From positions 1,507,235-1,571,234 of the forward strand of contig VWZW01005387.1 of assembly GCA_013397115.1 (NCBI GenBank): 64,000 nucleotides of DNA, written 5' to 3'. Positions 1-12,745 of the stretch are shown here, piece after piece. How positions within the stretch are numbered: position 1 is the first letter of the stretch; each line of letters starts with the position of its first letter. Under the pieces are notes generated by a model, which worked only from the letters and a program-made list of their open reading frames with translations, made no database searches and was not told where the DNA came from. Both the position numbers and the translations under genes were made by a program. The DNA comes from Edolisoma coerulescens. Taxonomy: Eukaryota > Chordata > Aves > Passeriformes > Campephagidae.

Positions 1-450
1 GGTAGGATAAGGAGGGCTCCTGCGAGTCGCTGTCCCCCGACAAGGCTCCTCTGCGGCGCCGAGAGCCAGCACACCCCGGTGCGGTGCGAGCGATAAAGGC
101 GGGGGGTGTCTCCTCCACCAGCGTCCCGCCCTTCTCCCCGGCCGCGCAGGCAGGGCGGGCTCCTGCGCCCCGCGGGGAGCCTCCGTCGCCGCCGTGACAG
201 GAGCCCCTGCCCGCGATCTCCCCGGCTGGTCCCCGTCCTCCGCCGCCGGACCTCTTCTCCCTCTCTGAGTAACGCAGCCTTTCCCGTTCTCGGGCGGACG
301 GATGTAGGCGGGGGAGAGGCAGCTCGGCGCAGAGCTGCCCGGCTGCCCCGTTGCAGGGGCGAGACACCGCCCGCCGCGGCGGCACCTCCGGCAGCCCCGG
401 CATGGGCACGGGACCGGCTTTCCCCTGGCAGGAACCACAAGTCTTCCCTG
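1..450. promoter_or_regulatory. CpG island, probable promoter / first exon of a neighbouring gene
   Basis: The first ~420 bases are strongly GC-rich with many CpG dinucleotides and GC-box-like runs, in sharp contrast to the AT-rich rest of the window. Composition drops abruptly after about 430. This is what a vertebrate CpG-island promoter looks like. No convincing coding exon or strong splice donor is visible on either strand. A 149-codon open frame (106-555, +) is Arg/Pro/Ala-rich low-complexity translation of GC-rich DNA and is not called as a gene. In mammals the gene beyond the 3' end of ATP6V0D2 and SLC7A13 is WWP1, whose promoter faces ATP6V0D2; the island is in the right place for a WWP1 promoter firing leftward. 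That identity is inferred from gene order only. Confidence 0.6.
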
Positions 451-1794
451 CGGATTTACGAGCCCAGAAGTAGTTATATGCACAAATATGTGGGGCTGAA
501 GTTGTGCCTTACACTGAAGACTAATGAAGCTTTGTCTTCGTACCGTACAACATAACGCTGTGGAGGCAGTGATAGCATGAACTTTCGGTGATAAACAGGG
601 CCTTTGAGTGATTGTCCCAGAAAGTCCAGCGCTACTGTTAATTGAAGGGAACAAAAGCTTACAGTATGAGACCCTGAAGCAACTTTCAGCAACGTCTGGT
701 ATTTCAAAAACAACGTGGGGGCCAGCAGTCTGATTTGGGCATGTAAATTCCTTTAGGAAATAAAAGGAATGCTCTCAGAAGTACTACTTTCCAACCTATT
801 AATTCTTCCTAGAAAATCTGTAGGAAAATAAAGTTTCCAGACAGAGTTTGGAAAGGAAACAATATTTACAGTTCAGCTTTAAAAATATCTTAGAGTATTC
901 TAGAAGAAAATATACTGGTCTTCTCTTGACTGGTAGTACTAGTACAAGTGACTGAAAACTCTGATGGTTTGAGCTTTTGCACACAGCAAATGTAACAATA
1001 TGTGAGCTCTACACTCACAAAATCTGACGTGGGCAGTAAGACTAGCTGTTTGCAGTTAGTAACATAATTAATCCATCTGATTTACAGAATTCAGCATATA
1101 CTATTTTCTCTGCAACAACTAAAGCTTACATTTAAAGAAAGCTAGCGTCCCTCTTTAGTTCTGAGATTGTCCAAAATTAGGTATTTGCTTACTACAAGGA
1201 ACTAGTTTTGCAATATTTTGGTAGCACTTCCAGAGTCTGGTACTAAGCTCTATCTCGCTTTCCTGTTTGTTTTTCTGGTGTAAAGCAATCTAACTGAAAT
1301 GGATGTAGCATTATATTCCCAGCTGCAAAGGGTGGATGAAGGTGTAAATGGAAATATTCTATCTCTGGTCTTTGCATAAGATACTAATTTATCTTCTGTA
1401 AAGCTTTGCTTGTTACTAATATCAGCAATCTGATACTTCATTGAGAGTACGAGCATTATTTCTTAGTATATGTGAAAAAATTTTTGAGTGCTTCCTTCTT
1501 GCCTTATGAAGTATGAGAAGTGTGTAGTTACTTAAAACAATACTCTGTACATGAGTTACGGGCTTCTCTGGCTTGCCTCTTCCTTGTTTCAAAACAAATT
1601 TTGCCGTACATTTGTCTCACTCTGGGGAACAGTGACATTCCAAGTATTCTTCCATCATAAAAGACATTTGATACACTAATGAATGCAAAATGTCACAAGT
1701 CTGTTAATGTCCCAAGTTTGGTTTTAAATGTCTTATAAAACTCAAGATTTTTTAATATTTATGACTACTTTTAGAGTGGTAGGTAATGGAAACA
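451..1794. other. Non-coding flank of the CpG island
   Basis: AT-rich sequence without a recognisable exon, RNA gene or repeat. Short open frames here lack any familiar motif. Confidence 0.5.
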
Positions 1795-2232
1795 TAAAAT
1801 CGTAGAATGGTTCAGATTGAAAAGGACCTTCAAGTTCATCCAGTTCCCAACCCTCCCTGGCATGAGCAGGGACACCTTCCACTCGACCAGGTTTTACCCA
1901 GAGCCCCATCCAGCCTGGTCTTGAACACTTCCAGGGATGGGGCATCCACAACTTCTCTGGACAACCTGTTCCAGTGTCTTACCACCCTCACAGTAAAGAA
2001 TTTCTTTCTAATACCTAATCTAAACCATCCTTCAGCCTGAAGCCATTCCCTATTGTCCTATCTCTACATCTACATGGTAAAAAGTCCCTCTCTGGTTTTT
2101 TCATAGGCCCCTTTAGGTACTGGAAGATGCTATAAGGTCTCCCGAGAGCATTCTGTTCTCCAGGCTGAACAATGCCAACACTCTCAGCCTGTCTGCATAG
2201 AAGAGCCCCCTCACGCTCCAGTCCCCGATGGC
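1795..2232 (-). mobile_element. CR1 LINE, 3' fragment
   Basis: A typical avian CR1 3' end in reverse orientation. The left edge is the terminal tail (a TAGAATGGTTC-like unit), followed by the antisense of the CR1 3' untranslated region: the 'dropped in clean-up' landmarks are the segments corresponding to a small-protein-like GDTFH frame, the 'fixed spacing' TTCTTTCTAATA block near 2000 and the CAGGCTGAACAA block near 2160. The copy is 5' truncated, as is usual for CR1. It is intergenic, between the CpG island and ATP6V0D2. Short open frames inside it are not genes. Confidence 0.9.
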
Positions 2233-3538
2233 ATTAAATACTTATTGGTTAAAAGCCATGCATTGAAAACTTGCTGAAAACATTTAAGTTATGCTTAGGA
2301 GTTACACTTGTATACTTATATCTGAGAAAGTGCAAATACAGTTGTCTCCATTTTGCAGATAAACACCTTTGTTTGTTTTCTTCTGGCTTTTTTTGGCCAG
2401 AAAAGATTACAGACTCTATCATACACTGCTGAAGGCTAGCAGGAATTAATGCAGGTCTGGTGTCCTTACTGCCTTAGAGCTTTGCTCTTTATAGGGTGAA
2501 ATAAAGAGTGTTTATTAACCCCTTAGTCATCCCTTTAGAAAGCTAACCTCAGGTAAGATCTGATAAGCCACTAAACTTACCAAAACAAATCAACCAAAGT
2601 TGGAACTTTGCAAGAGGGTCTGCATGAAGATTTTTTTTTTAATAAATATAGGAGTACATTTTATACACAATATTCCTGAGATGGTAATTTATGATACTAG
2701 TGGAAGGTTTTAATGGCATCTCCTTGTGTGTATTTCTGACATTTTTTTTCCTTTATTCTTTACAAAGTAAGGAGAGTTTTGGAGAGCTTGGGTTCAGAAT
2801 AGATGTCTATAAAACAGACTCCAAAGTATACTGGGTTTATCCTTGGATTTTAATAGATTTTAATTTTAATTGATCTTTTCTGGCATGCTTGAACAATGTA
2901 CATTTGATAAGCATGGATTTTAGAATAGGCTATTGCAATATCTAGGTTTTAATGGAGTAGAGTGTATCCACTGGCTGGAATTGTATCTTACCTTTTCAGT
3001 AAATGTTTCTCTGCTATAACTGCACACACAGGAGTGGCAGTGAGCTCTGCTAGACTTTAATTAGACACTCTGAGTGAAAGTCCTTTTGTTTAATTTATAT
3101 TTCTGGAGAACTCTTGTAGACCTCAATAGGAAGTAAACCACTACAAGTGCAAATTAATGGCTTTTGTAGCCAATAAAATTACTGTACAATACCATCTATT
3201 TGCATTTCTGTTTGTCTTTATTTCTCTAACATCTTACAAAAGCCTTATGTTAAACTATAAACCCTGAATGCTGCAGAATAGCTTACAAATTTCTGTAGAA
3301 GAGTGGAAGTGAAGTGTAATAATTCAACTTCCTTAACAGTAATGCAGTAGTAAAAGATGAGGCTGAAACCAAGTCTTTCTGCCATTAATAGACTCCAATG
3401 CAAGCTGATTTCACCTGAGCAAAGGTATGCAAAACTAGTCTGTGTGGTTTCTGTTTGAAAAGAGCAAAGTTTTATAATACAAGTCTTAAATGCAAGTGGT
3501 AAGGTTGGTTTTTTATTCAGCCATAATATTTCAAATGT

Positions 3539-3583
3539 GAAATAATAATAATAATAACATTAATATTAATAATAATAATAAAA
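3539..3583. repeat. (AAT)n microsatellite
   Basis: Interrupted run of AAT/AATATT units in AT-rich intergenic DNA. Confidence 0.85.
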
Positions 3584-6500
3584 CAGTATCTAATGAGAGC
3601 AGAGGGAAAATTCCCTTGGTAATTGTTTTGGAGTTTTTTTTACAAGGAAATTTATTATTACAAAACTCATGCAGAATAAGAAAAATTTTGGACGAGTTTC
3701 TTTGGACCATATTCAAAAAAGCATTTAGGCACCTGAATTGTGATTTAGATAAAACTTAAATTTTGCTTTCAAGAGCACAAGCCACAAAACCCTGTAGATG
3801 TAGTCTCCCAAGTCTGCCAGTGGATGTACTCAGTGTCCATAGGCATTGGCAACAGGCACCTGATGTCTTCATTGCAGTAAAATAATTACTGCTTGGCTTA
3901 TGCCTGGTTTGTTTGGGGTCCAGGTGGTGGGTAATATGTCACCTAAGGTCCATGGAAGGGTGAATCAGGGAAGCATGAATAAAGGTGTATCCAGTACAGA
4001 AAAGATCTGAAATCAATACAAAGTACAGAAGTTACAGCAAGGACAGAAGAAGGAAGAAACATGGTGGCAGTGATCACCAGGCATTACAATGTCACGACTG
4101 GAGAACTCGGGACCTAAAAAACCTGTGTTCTGTGCCCTCCTAAACTCAAACCAATCTCCCTTTTCAAGTCAGCCTGTGACCAATCAGTGCTGTCTGATTT
4201 GGGACCAGGATTATCCTTCCTGTGCCAGCTCTATGGAGCTTTACAGAGGCACACCAAAGTGCAGCAGAGTAATGCTGGACAACTCAGCAGCTAGGAAACA
4301 TAAGCTAGAACAGCTGGGAAGTTTTAGTTTCTGGTCCTGCTTCCCAACAGTGTTCAGACATTTTAATCAATGGCTTTTCAATGCACAATATTGGCTCCTG
4401 TTCCAGGACAATAAACACTCCCTATAACAACTGAATGTCTGCACTTTTGGCATTCGGTCAGAGTCTTCTCATATTTCTCTCTCAGATTCCGTGGTTGTTA
4501 TGTTCTGAAAGCAGAATGAGTATGGTTATGTATCTATTTGACTTACATACATGCTTGTCTGTGAAATTATACCTTAAACATATATTGTCCTTATGAAAGG
4601 TCTTATTTATATGGTAAGTAACAGGTGTTTGTCCCTATGTTGTTATGTGGGTTTTTTGAGGTTACACTTTGAGTACAACCCTACTTTAGTCACTTTTTAC
4701 TGTGTATAATTAAAAGTCTCTAGTTTCACAATGGTTAGGGAACTTGGGTACTGCACCACAGTTATTTACTCCTATTTGTTTATTTCCTTCCATCTGTCGG
4801 AGGTATGCATATGTTGCTTCTCATTTAAGGTGTGAGATACGAATTCTACTATTATGTGTGCAATATTTGGCACAATCATATTCTAGTTTGTAATATAAGG
4901 TTTTCTGCATATATAGTAGTGTAAATAAGACAGAACAGTAATCACCTTGGGTACAATTAATTTAATTTGATTCCTCACAAAAATTTGGTGTCTGATTGCA
5001 CTAAAATTAATATGTTTTTAAAGCAGTATGGTGGAGAAATTGAAATATGAAAAATTGCAAAGACTTGACTCCAGGTAGTATAAATCCATAAAACTTTTTG
5101 CCTCTGGATTTAGACAATATTAGTTTCTTTATCTACAAGTTTGGAATTATAAGGATATTCTTCTTCCTACACCCTTTTCCAAGACCAAAAATTGTTAATT
5201 CAAAAGTTTTAAATTTATAAGGAATGAATTACTGAGGGGTTAAAACTCATTGATTTTCATCTACAGTCCCCAAAAAAAGTATTTTTTTGTGTACAAACAT
5301 CTTCCAAAATGCCTCTGTCTTTCATGAATACAGTTTTTTCAATACCTTGACATCGTCAACTTTTCAGATCTGTTGGTCATCATTGAGACATTAGTGAATC
5401 AGCAATCAATTTATTGCTTTTTTCTTGTAAGTCTAGAGGTTTGTGTGCCAAATCCTAGAAAACTATGAAAACAACTTGTCAAAGTGCTGTTGTTTCTGTA
5501 CTGTCTCTTAGCAGCACAGAGTGTTAGACTTATTTTGTGGGGGGAAAGAAATATACAAACCAGTACATCTCATCTCATATTGTAAGGAGACTGTGTTGTA
5601 ATTTCCTTTAAGTCTGGTGCTGCAAGGTCTTCTCTAAAATCAGAAACCTCAGATTTTATGCCAACATATTGTAATGCATTTGAAAGACAGCTAAAATATA
5701 ATTATCTTTTAATCAAGTACTGTTTTCACACTGAAAATAGCATGAAATATATTAATGTAAATTCACTTCTCTCTTGAAATTGTAGCAGATAAATGTTGAG
5801 CCACTGTTGGAAGTCTCTTGTTGTGTACTGGGTTAGTTTTTTGAAGCATGCCTGCCCTCCTGGCTTGGAAGTGGGGCTGAGGTTGAGCACAAATATTGAG
5901 TAAGCTGAGTGTGGCTTAGGTGCCTGAGATGAGTATAGAGACAGGTAAAGGAGAATAAGGGGCTCCAGTCCCAGTGGAAGTTGTAAGCCACAGGAGAGTG
6001 TGGGACAATAGCAGCTCACTTCGGGGTGGAGAATGGAAGAGAACAGGGTTGTTTAGAAGGCATGAGGTCTGGGGAGGGCATTTAAATAAGGGAAGGGGAA
6101 TAGTTTGGTTTATTCTGTTCATATTCCAGTGGCAATATTTTGTATTTTTTCTCACCAATAAATGGGCAACGAGTTTTGGAAAAAAAATCAGAGTATGGCA
6201 AGTTGTTTTATCCTCACTTCCCATGGAAGGAAGACACATGTTTACCAAGTCTGTGCAATTACCCTTAAATCTCCATCATAACTTTTTTGAGTTCTCAGGC
6301 CAAATTCAAACATGTCTAGCAAATCTGATAAATTCTTTTTCCTTGAGAAAATAGATGGCAGAGTATAGTAGAAAGCTTCTGTAAATGTTCCCTGGAAGGG
6401 CTGCAGACAAAGGAAAAGCTACATCATTAAATTGCGCACTATTAACCACTGGAGAATGGGGAGCAGGGAAAGAGTAAACAATAAGCCAGCCAGCCCTTAT

Positions 6501-9500
6501 AAGTGCCTGCCATAAGAGAAGGCTTCAGTTGGAGTTTGCATTCTTAGGCACCAAAGTCAATCAACCATGAAAAACAAATCTTTAAGAGACCAAGCTTCAT
6601 TAGTTCCAGTGCTCACTGAGTGGTGTGATTTAATTGCAGCACTACCTAAAGCAATGCTATGAAGCCCATAGTCTGTGGGTAATTGATGGTCAATAAAAAC
6701 CAAAAGGGAGCTCAAAAAGCAAGTCAAAACCAGAGATTCCTGCACAGCCACATTCTCCCATACATATTAGCAGAATGGAAGAGGAGAATAAAAACTATGC
6801 TAAATTTTTTTACCTTTATTCTTATTTGTCTCTTATAGAAGGCCATTGTGAGTACTTTGGCACAGTAAGCACAAGATGGCTTTTGAATTTGTTTTGCTTC
6901 CAGAGGTTAAGTGCTCCTTCAGTTGAAAAGGTTGAGAAATGTAGTGGTCTAGAGACCACAGCCAGAGAATCAAGGTTTTGGTTGTTGTAAGAAACCCTAT
7001 GTCCTTTTTCCTTTATTGCCCTATTTAGGTTGCGTAACTGAAAATGATCAAGTGAATGTAATTTGTTTGTCCTTTGTCAGAGCATGGCCTAAGTGAAACA
7101 GAGTCAGCCATCAGTTTGAGCTGCAAATTGTTTTTGTTTTTTGTTGAACTTTCTCTGAGCATTAATCAGAAAAACTAAGAAATTTAAATGTTAAAATTTG
7201 TATTTTTGGGACTTAGCCATATATTCTTTCTCTTAACATTACAGTGGTTTGTATAGTGTTCATGCTTATTTAAGAGCTGAGAGCTCTCTCTTCCTTTAAT
7301 GTAGATTATGTGCTTATTGCATTTCTGTGCAGAACTCTTGCCATGATTTTCTTTTATTCTAAGGAAAAACAAAGACCTTGAATCTCAGCTTTTTCCTGAC
7401 CTGCATCTCTGATCTTTCTTAGGTTCTTACCTGCAGGTTTTTTTTTCTCAAGCCATAGTACTTCTTTTGTCTCTGAAAATCGCTTCTTCTTTTCCTCAAC
7501 TGGGCGTAAGAATTAGACCACAGAATTGTATGTATACTAGTAATAAAATAGACAGAAATCCGTCCATGTGTTTTAACAACTTGGGAAAGTCCTTTTTTGC
7601 CAAGTATTTACGGTACAGGACTGTTCGTTTCTTTATGAATAATCCCAATGTTTAATGTAGTTAAATGCATTTCAGTTTTAAGACAATGCACCTCCTTGGT
7701 AGAACATGGGAATCTTGGTGAACTGTTCCTTCCATGACTGTTTAAACTGGTAATAGGAATAAACTAGGAAATGTTTAATTTTGCCGCTTTTGATTTTCTT
7801 ATTATCTGTTTTAATGCAGCTACGACACTTTGTCCCCAGATCGTTATTAAAATTTCACTAGCAATTTGTATATGTTGTGTATTTTTAAATGAGATATAAA
7901 ATTTATACTTATGTAAATGTAATTTGCTATTTAAAATCTTTTAGGCATAGATGGGAGTAATACTATTTTTAAATTGTTGTTTTTTAAACTTCATTTTTCC
8001 TATGACTTATGCAGGAGTGTTTTAACCAATTAAATATTAATACAGAACATTTCAATCTTTACTGTAAAAATCAGTGTACTGCTGCTCTTTAAAAGCCTTT
8101 AAAAATGCATTGCACTTTTTCTTCCACATCCTGCACATTCACCTTAACACGTAAAATTTTTAGCACAAATCTGATGGAATGACAAAAGACATGTTTGAAA
8201 TAGAGCTGCTTTTGTGCTCTCTTTTGTCTTCTGCCTTCAAGCAGATGACATCTGTTGCTTTGGTGGGCCAGTTTGTGACGTGGTCACTAAAACAGTGACA
8301 ATAGCACAAGTAATGCAACTAAGTCTGTATTTCCTGCTCAGCTGTTTGAGGTATAGCAGAGGGAAATGCGCTTCGTGAGTAAAAGCCCATGAAATTTAGT
8401 TTAGAAAACATAGGGTTTTCCATAGTTATCTCTCTGTCTGATGTAAGACCTTGAAGAAGAGGCTTAGTTCTGAATTTCCAAGTGCAGAGATTCTTTCAGG
8501 CAAAGGTATGTGGAAGATGTATGTGGGAGATATGCTCAAATAGATCAGTTATGTTTTTAAAGGGTGAGTCCTATCTTGCACATCTGTGTGTGGACTGTAG
8601 GAATCTCCTTTGGCTTTCTACCAGGTGCTGAGTGAGTTACAGAAATGACATGAGGTACTCTGCACAAAGCATCTCCTTTATGAATATGGCCTCAGGGATG
8701 GTTCCTATTTTCAGAAAATAGTACTACCTATCAGTTTTCTTACTTTCAGTGGATTGTAGGTGAGAGAAAAATGAAAGCAGGGTTGAAAGGAGAAAGGTGA
8801 TGGAAGATGGATTTTTTGGAATAACAGAAATCAAAATATTAATGTATTATAAATTCTTATCATTATAACCATTATCATTATCATTGTCATTATTATTCCT
8901 GTTGACAACTCTAGCTACTCCTGAGGGAGAAACAATATGTAGTATACAACAATGAAATATACACCAGCATAGTTCTTTTTCGGGTGTGTTATTTTTCCTC
9001 TCTAGAATTTAAAGAAAATACTGCTTTGGTATTCATGAAGGAATGATTAACTAGATGGATTAGTATTTACAGGGAATTTGTTAAATTTAAAAATAGTTTT
9101 ACCTACAAAAAATGAAATGTTGTTACCCCAAAAACATGACTCATTTTCATCCCTGTTTCAAAAAAATTACTAGGAAAAAAAGATATATTGACTGATGTAG
9201 CTCTTTTCACATGGCTGATTACTCTATGGAAGTCAGCACAACAGTGAAAAATGGTTTTTCAGCAATATCCAGTGAAGTTTCTGGATACTTGCTTTAGGTA
9301 AAATAAAAGTTTATTTGAAAGTGCTAAAACATTTTAACTTATTCTGAATATCTAAAATAATATAAAAATGTCAGTAAGCAAGTTCCCTAATGATAAAGAT
9401 TTTATTATGAATTAAATTAAAAACTACATTTAGGAGGAGAGAATTAACTTGCCTTTCTCAAATATAAGTATTTTATTTTCTCCCCTCTTTCCCAAGATGT

Positions 9501-10249
9501 AGCACGTTAACTTTGTTAGGGAGCATGCTGGTCTTGCCATATTGAGCAAAGTCACAGACCAATTTAGTTGATTTTTCTTGTTATATACGTTTATTTTCTT
9601 ATTTATTTTATGAAAAAAAAATTGCAAAGAAAGTTATTTAACAAAAGTTAATAAAAGTGGAATTCAATAAAATGGGAGGGATAAAATATTAACGTAGTCA
9701 CAAAGTGAGAACTCATATGATTTTGAATGTGTAATTTTTTTAATGGTAAGTCACCTTGAATCTGAGTGATTTTATACACTCCTGAAGTTTTGAGATCAGT
9801 CATTATTTGAAAGAGAAATGGTAAAAAAAGAAGAAAGTGTATATATTTCTGCATAAATAATATCGCTTCTGAGGCAGAGATAATTCAGAGTTATTCTGAA
9901 ATAGTTCAGTCATTCCAAACAACTGTTTGGGCTTTCTGCAAAGATATGGGAATCTATCCTTTTTCCATTACATTATCCTCTGGGTAGCAATTGAATTGGA
10001 TTTCTTTCCTAAAATGTTATGCATAAGAGTGATCCACATACTTAACCTTTGCTGTTTCCAAGGTATTGCTTTTATTTTTCAGCAGCTGTGCCTGCTGCAC
10101 TGACAGTGGCCAAAGAGCAAGCACAAGACTTGGACAACAGCTAAGACGCTGTAACTGCATTTCCAGTCAACCTGAATTACATTCTAATGGGGATGAGAAG
10201 GCATTTTCTTTCAAAAAGCAAAGCTTGAACATACAGGTCTGGTGTAAAT

Positions 10250-10282
10250 TATATATATATCTATATCTGTACATATATATAT
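10250..10282. repeat. (TA)n-rich low-complexity tract
   Basis: Alternating TA with interspersed C and G (TATATATATCTATATCTGTA-like), a short degenerate microsatellite. Confidence 0.75.
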
Positions 10283-10662
10283 GTGGATTCTAAAGTTTCA
10301 CTGTCATTTTTAATATCCTGAAATACTTGAAAACAAATAATTGATAACAAAACTGAGTTGCAGCCAATGTGATTTTTTTTTTTAATTGCAACAAACAACT
10401 GACAAAGCTGGACAGGCTTCAATCAGAAGACTCAAGTCAAATGATCTTTGTGAAGGAGCTTAATTTTTTTAATAATTAGATAGTGGAGTTGTCATATTTG
10501 TCCCATGATGGTCAGTTATTAAAATCTCTTCTGGCCTTTAGCATTGTCAGTATTTTGATTATTGAAGGGTTGTTTTCCTGCTGGCCTGAAATGTCTTCTT
10601 CAGTTTAATACATTGTTTCTCTGTGTGATTTAATGCAAAATCTGCCTTATAAAATTCTAAAA

Positions 10663-10729
10663 TTGTTGTTGTTGTTGTTGTTTTTCTCTCATAATTAAAA
10701 ACAAAACAAAGCAAAACAAAACAAACCAC
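10663..10729. repeat. (TTG)n followed by (AAAAC)n
   Basis: Seven TTG units are followed within about 20 bases by a run of AAAAC/AAAGC units. The two tracts are partly complementary and could pair in single-stranded form. Confidence 0.8.
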
Positions 10730-12554
10730 CAACTTCTGAAAATCACTGTTCGGAGATTGTAATACAAGGGTTAAGTGGATCAGGCATAGTCACTGTGTAG
10801 GGAGCTTTTCCACTGAGTTCCGTCATTCACATACTGAGGAAAAGAACTGGCTAAGACCTGGCCAGTTAACTGACTGGTTGTCATTTCTCTGATGTATGTA
10901 ATCCACTTGATGGCATGAAATGTTGACAACTTTATTAAGACTTCTATAAGGAATTACCAAGTTGTGCAGCAATAGTGTCTTGGATTCTTTTTCAGCTGTG
11001 CTTCTAACACGAAATTAGTTTATTCCTTTCTTTTTTTGTTCTGTGCTTTTGCCAGAGTGCTTTTTCTCACTAATGTAGGTCTCTCTGACAGGGTAGTATA
11101 ATTCCTGAGCATCTAGCTTTCAAAAGCCAGCCAGGATTTCAAAAGCCAGAGAGATTAACTAAGTTTAAATACATCAAGTATTATACCTTCCTTGAGTTGC
11201 ATGATTTTCTACGTTTACTTTTACTCAGTGGTCTCTTTGAGACAGAAAGGGCAAAAATTACAATAAATTGAATTTTTCATTGCTTTTCCACTTACAGCTT
11301 GGAAGCATGACATTAATTAATTTCACATGGCTTGCAGCCTGAAAGAAAGTGGGGACAGGTTATGGTATTAGTGTGGCAAAAAAACAACCTCAACTGTATT
11401 TGTTCTTGTTGATAATGATAACTCATGTCTTTGTGTAGGCCATGAATATCTGACTATCTTATGTAGGGAGGAGGTAAACAGTCGTTGCTATTGCTCTAAG
11501 AAGACAAAAAAGTGTTTTGGGTTTTGCTTCACAACCTAAGTTTCATCTTGACAAAAGATTTTATTTGCCACAGAACAAGGTATTTTCCAGCTTAGCAATA
11601 ACTTTGTTGATGCCTTGCCTTGTTTCTGAGATAGTCCCTTCACTGTTGAGTATTTTCTTATCTTAAGAATAGAAGACCATGCCTGACTGTGCAGGGCAAG
11701 AGTGCAACTGCATCATGCACCATGAATGTAAATACATATACGTGACCATTTCGAACTGTCAAAACTTGTATTAGGTTGGTGGATCCTATTAAAAGATTGT
11801 TTTTCTTAAATGTTGGTATTAGTTATGTTAGGATTCATAAACTGCTGTGTTAGAGATAGAGAATCATTGGTCTGAGTGTGAGCATCGTTTTTCTCAGCCA
11901 AGGACAAACTGCACCCAAACACATTTGGACAAAATATGATTCAGTCTGCACTACTCCTTATCTTGCAAAAATCATCCTATTGCTGCTAGTATTACCCTTG
12001 TATATGGTAGCAGATTCCTCCTGAAAAACAGCTTCTTTTTTTTACTCGGATTCCAACACTTCAGACAGTAGTTGTCTTCAAGCAATATTTCTATAAAGTT
12101 AGACTTTATAACTTTAGAACTGATGTCACAGTACCATTAGACTTGGTAATTTTGATTTTTCAGGTTTATGACAGGTTTTGGTATTGGTCTATATATTTCT
12201 GAATTTCTAATTCTGTAGAGACAGATTGCCTAACTGTTTTTCTTTCAGTGGAATTAGATCATTGTCCCCATTCTGGATGTTGTGGGACTTTGCCAGAATC
12301 TTTCAGTTATTTGTTTCTTCTGTGATTTCAAATACTGTCTGAGTAACGATCTGACCTTGTTTACCAGCATCCTTGAGTAGGTGATAGAACTCTTTTGGGA
12401 GAATTAAATTTCCAAAAGGTTTTATTTATTTTTCCTTCTGCTTATTTGTGTACATTGTAAGTGCACAAACTGAAATGTTTTGAGAGAGTTTTTAATAATC
12501 ATCATTCTCATTAATGTGCCTAGTGCTGTGCCCAAAACTAATCTTAATTGGTGC

Positions 12555-12745
12555 ACTTCAGAAGATGTGTACTAATTGGAAAGGGTCCAGAGCAAACAAA
12601 CAGATTTTATCAGACATCTAGAAAATGTGATCTACAAGGAGAGACTGAGCTTGTTTAGGTAGTTGAGCACAACGAAAGAGAAAACAGAGTCTGTTCAGGA
12701 TAGTTATCTTTGATGATAATTTGACCTGCTCTTCGGGTGAGGGTG
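12555..12745 (+). mobile_element. Old CR1 LINE relic
   Basis: Diverged CR1 3'-region sequence: a GGAAAGGGTCCAGAGCAAAC block, then an equivalent of the 'ctacaaggagagactgagc' block and a 'gttggactat' block near 12747, in the expected order for a plus-strand copy. No tail or boundaries are clear, so it is an old, degraded copy. Confidence 0.5.

Larger units (their letters stand above)
2233..12550. other. Intergenic AT-rich DNA, no gene seen
   Basis: About 10 kb with only short, unrecognisable open frames on both strands, none bounded by convincing splice signals. Contains simple repeats listed separately and a degenerate TCATTA-like run near 8858-8905. An open frame at 4089-4427 (112 codons, +) overlaps an AATAAA at 4410-4415 but has no recognisable motif and is not called. 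Confidence 0.5.

Noticed and set aside
106..555. 149-codon open frame, longest in the window
   Set aside because: Low-complexity Arg/Pro/Ala translation of the CpG island with no motif; stops are rare in GC-rich DNA.
4089..4427. 112-codon open frame ending beside an AATAAA
   Set aside because: No recognisable motif; the polyadenylation hexamer lies inside the frame and is a likely coincidence in AT-rich DNA.
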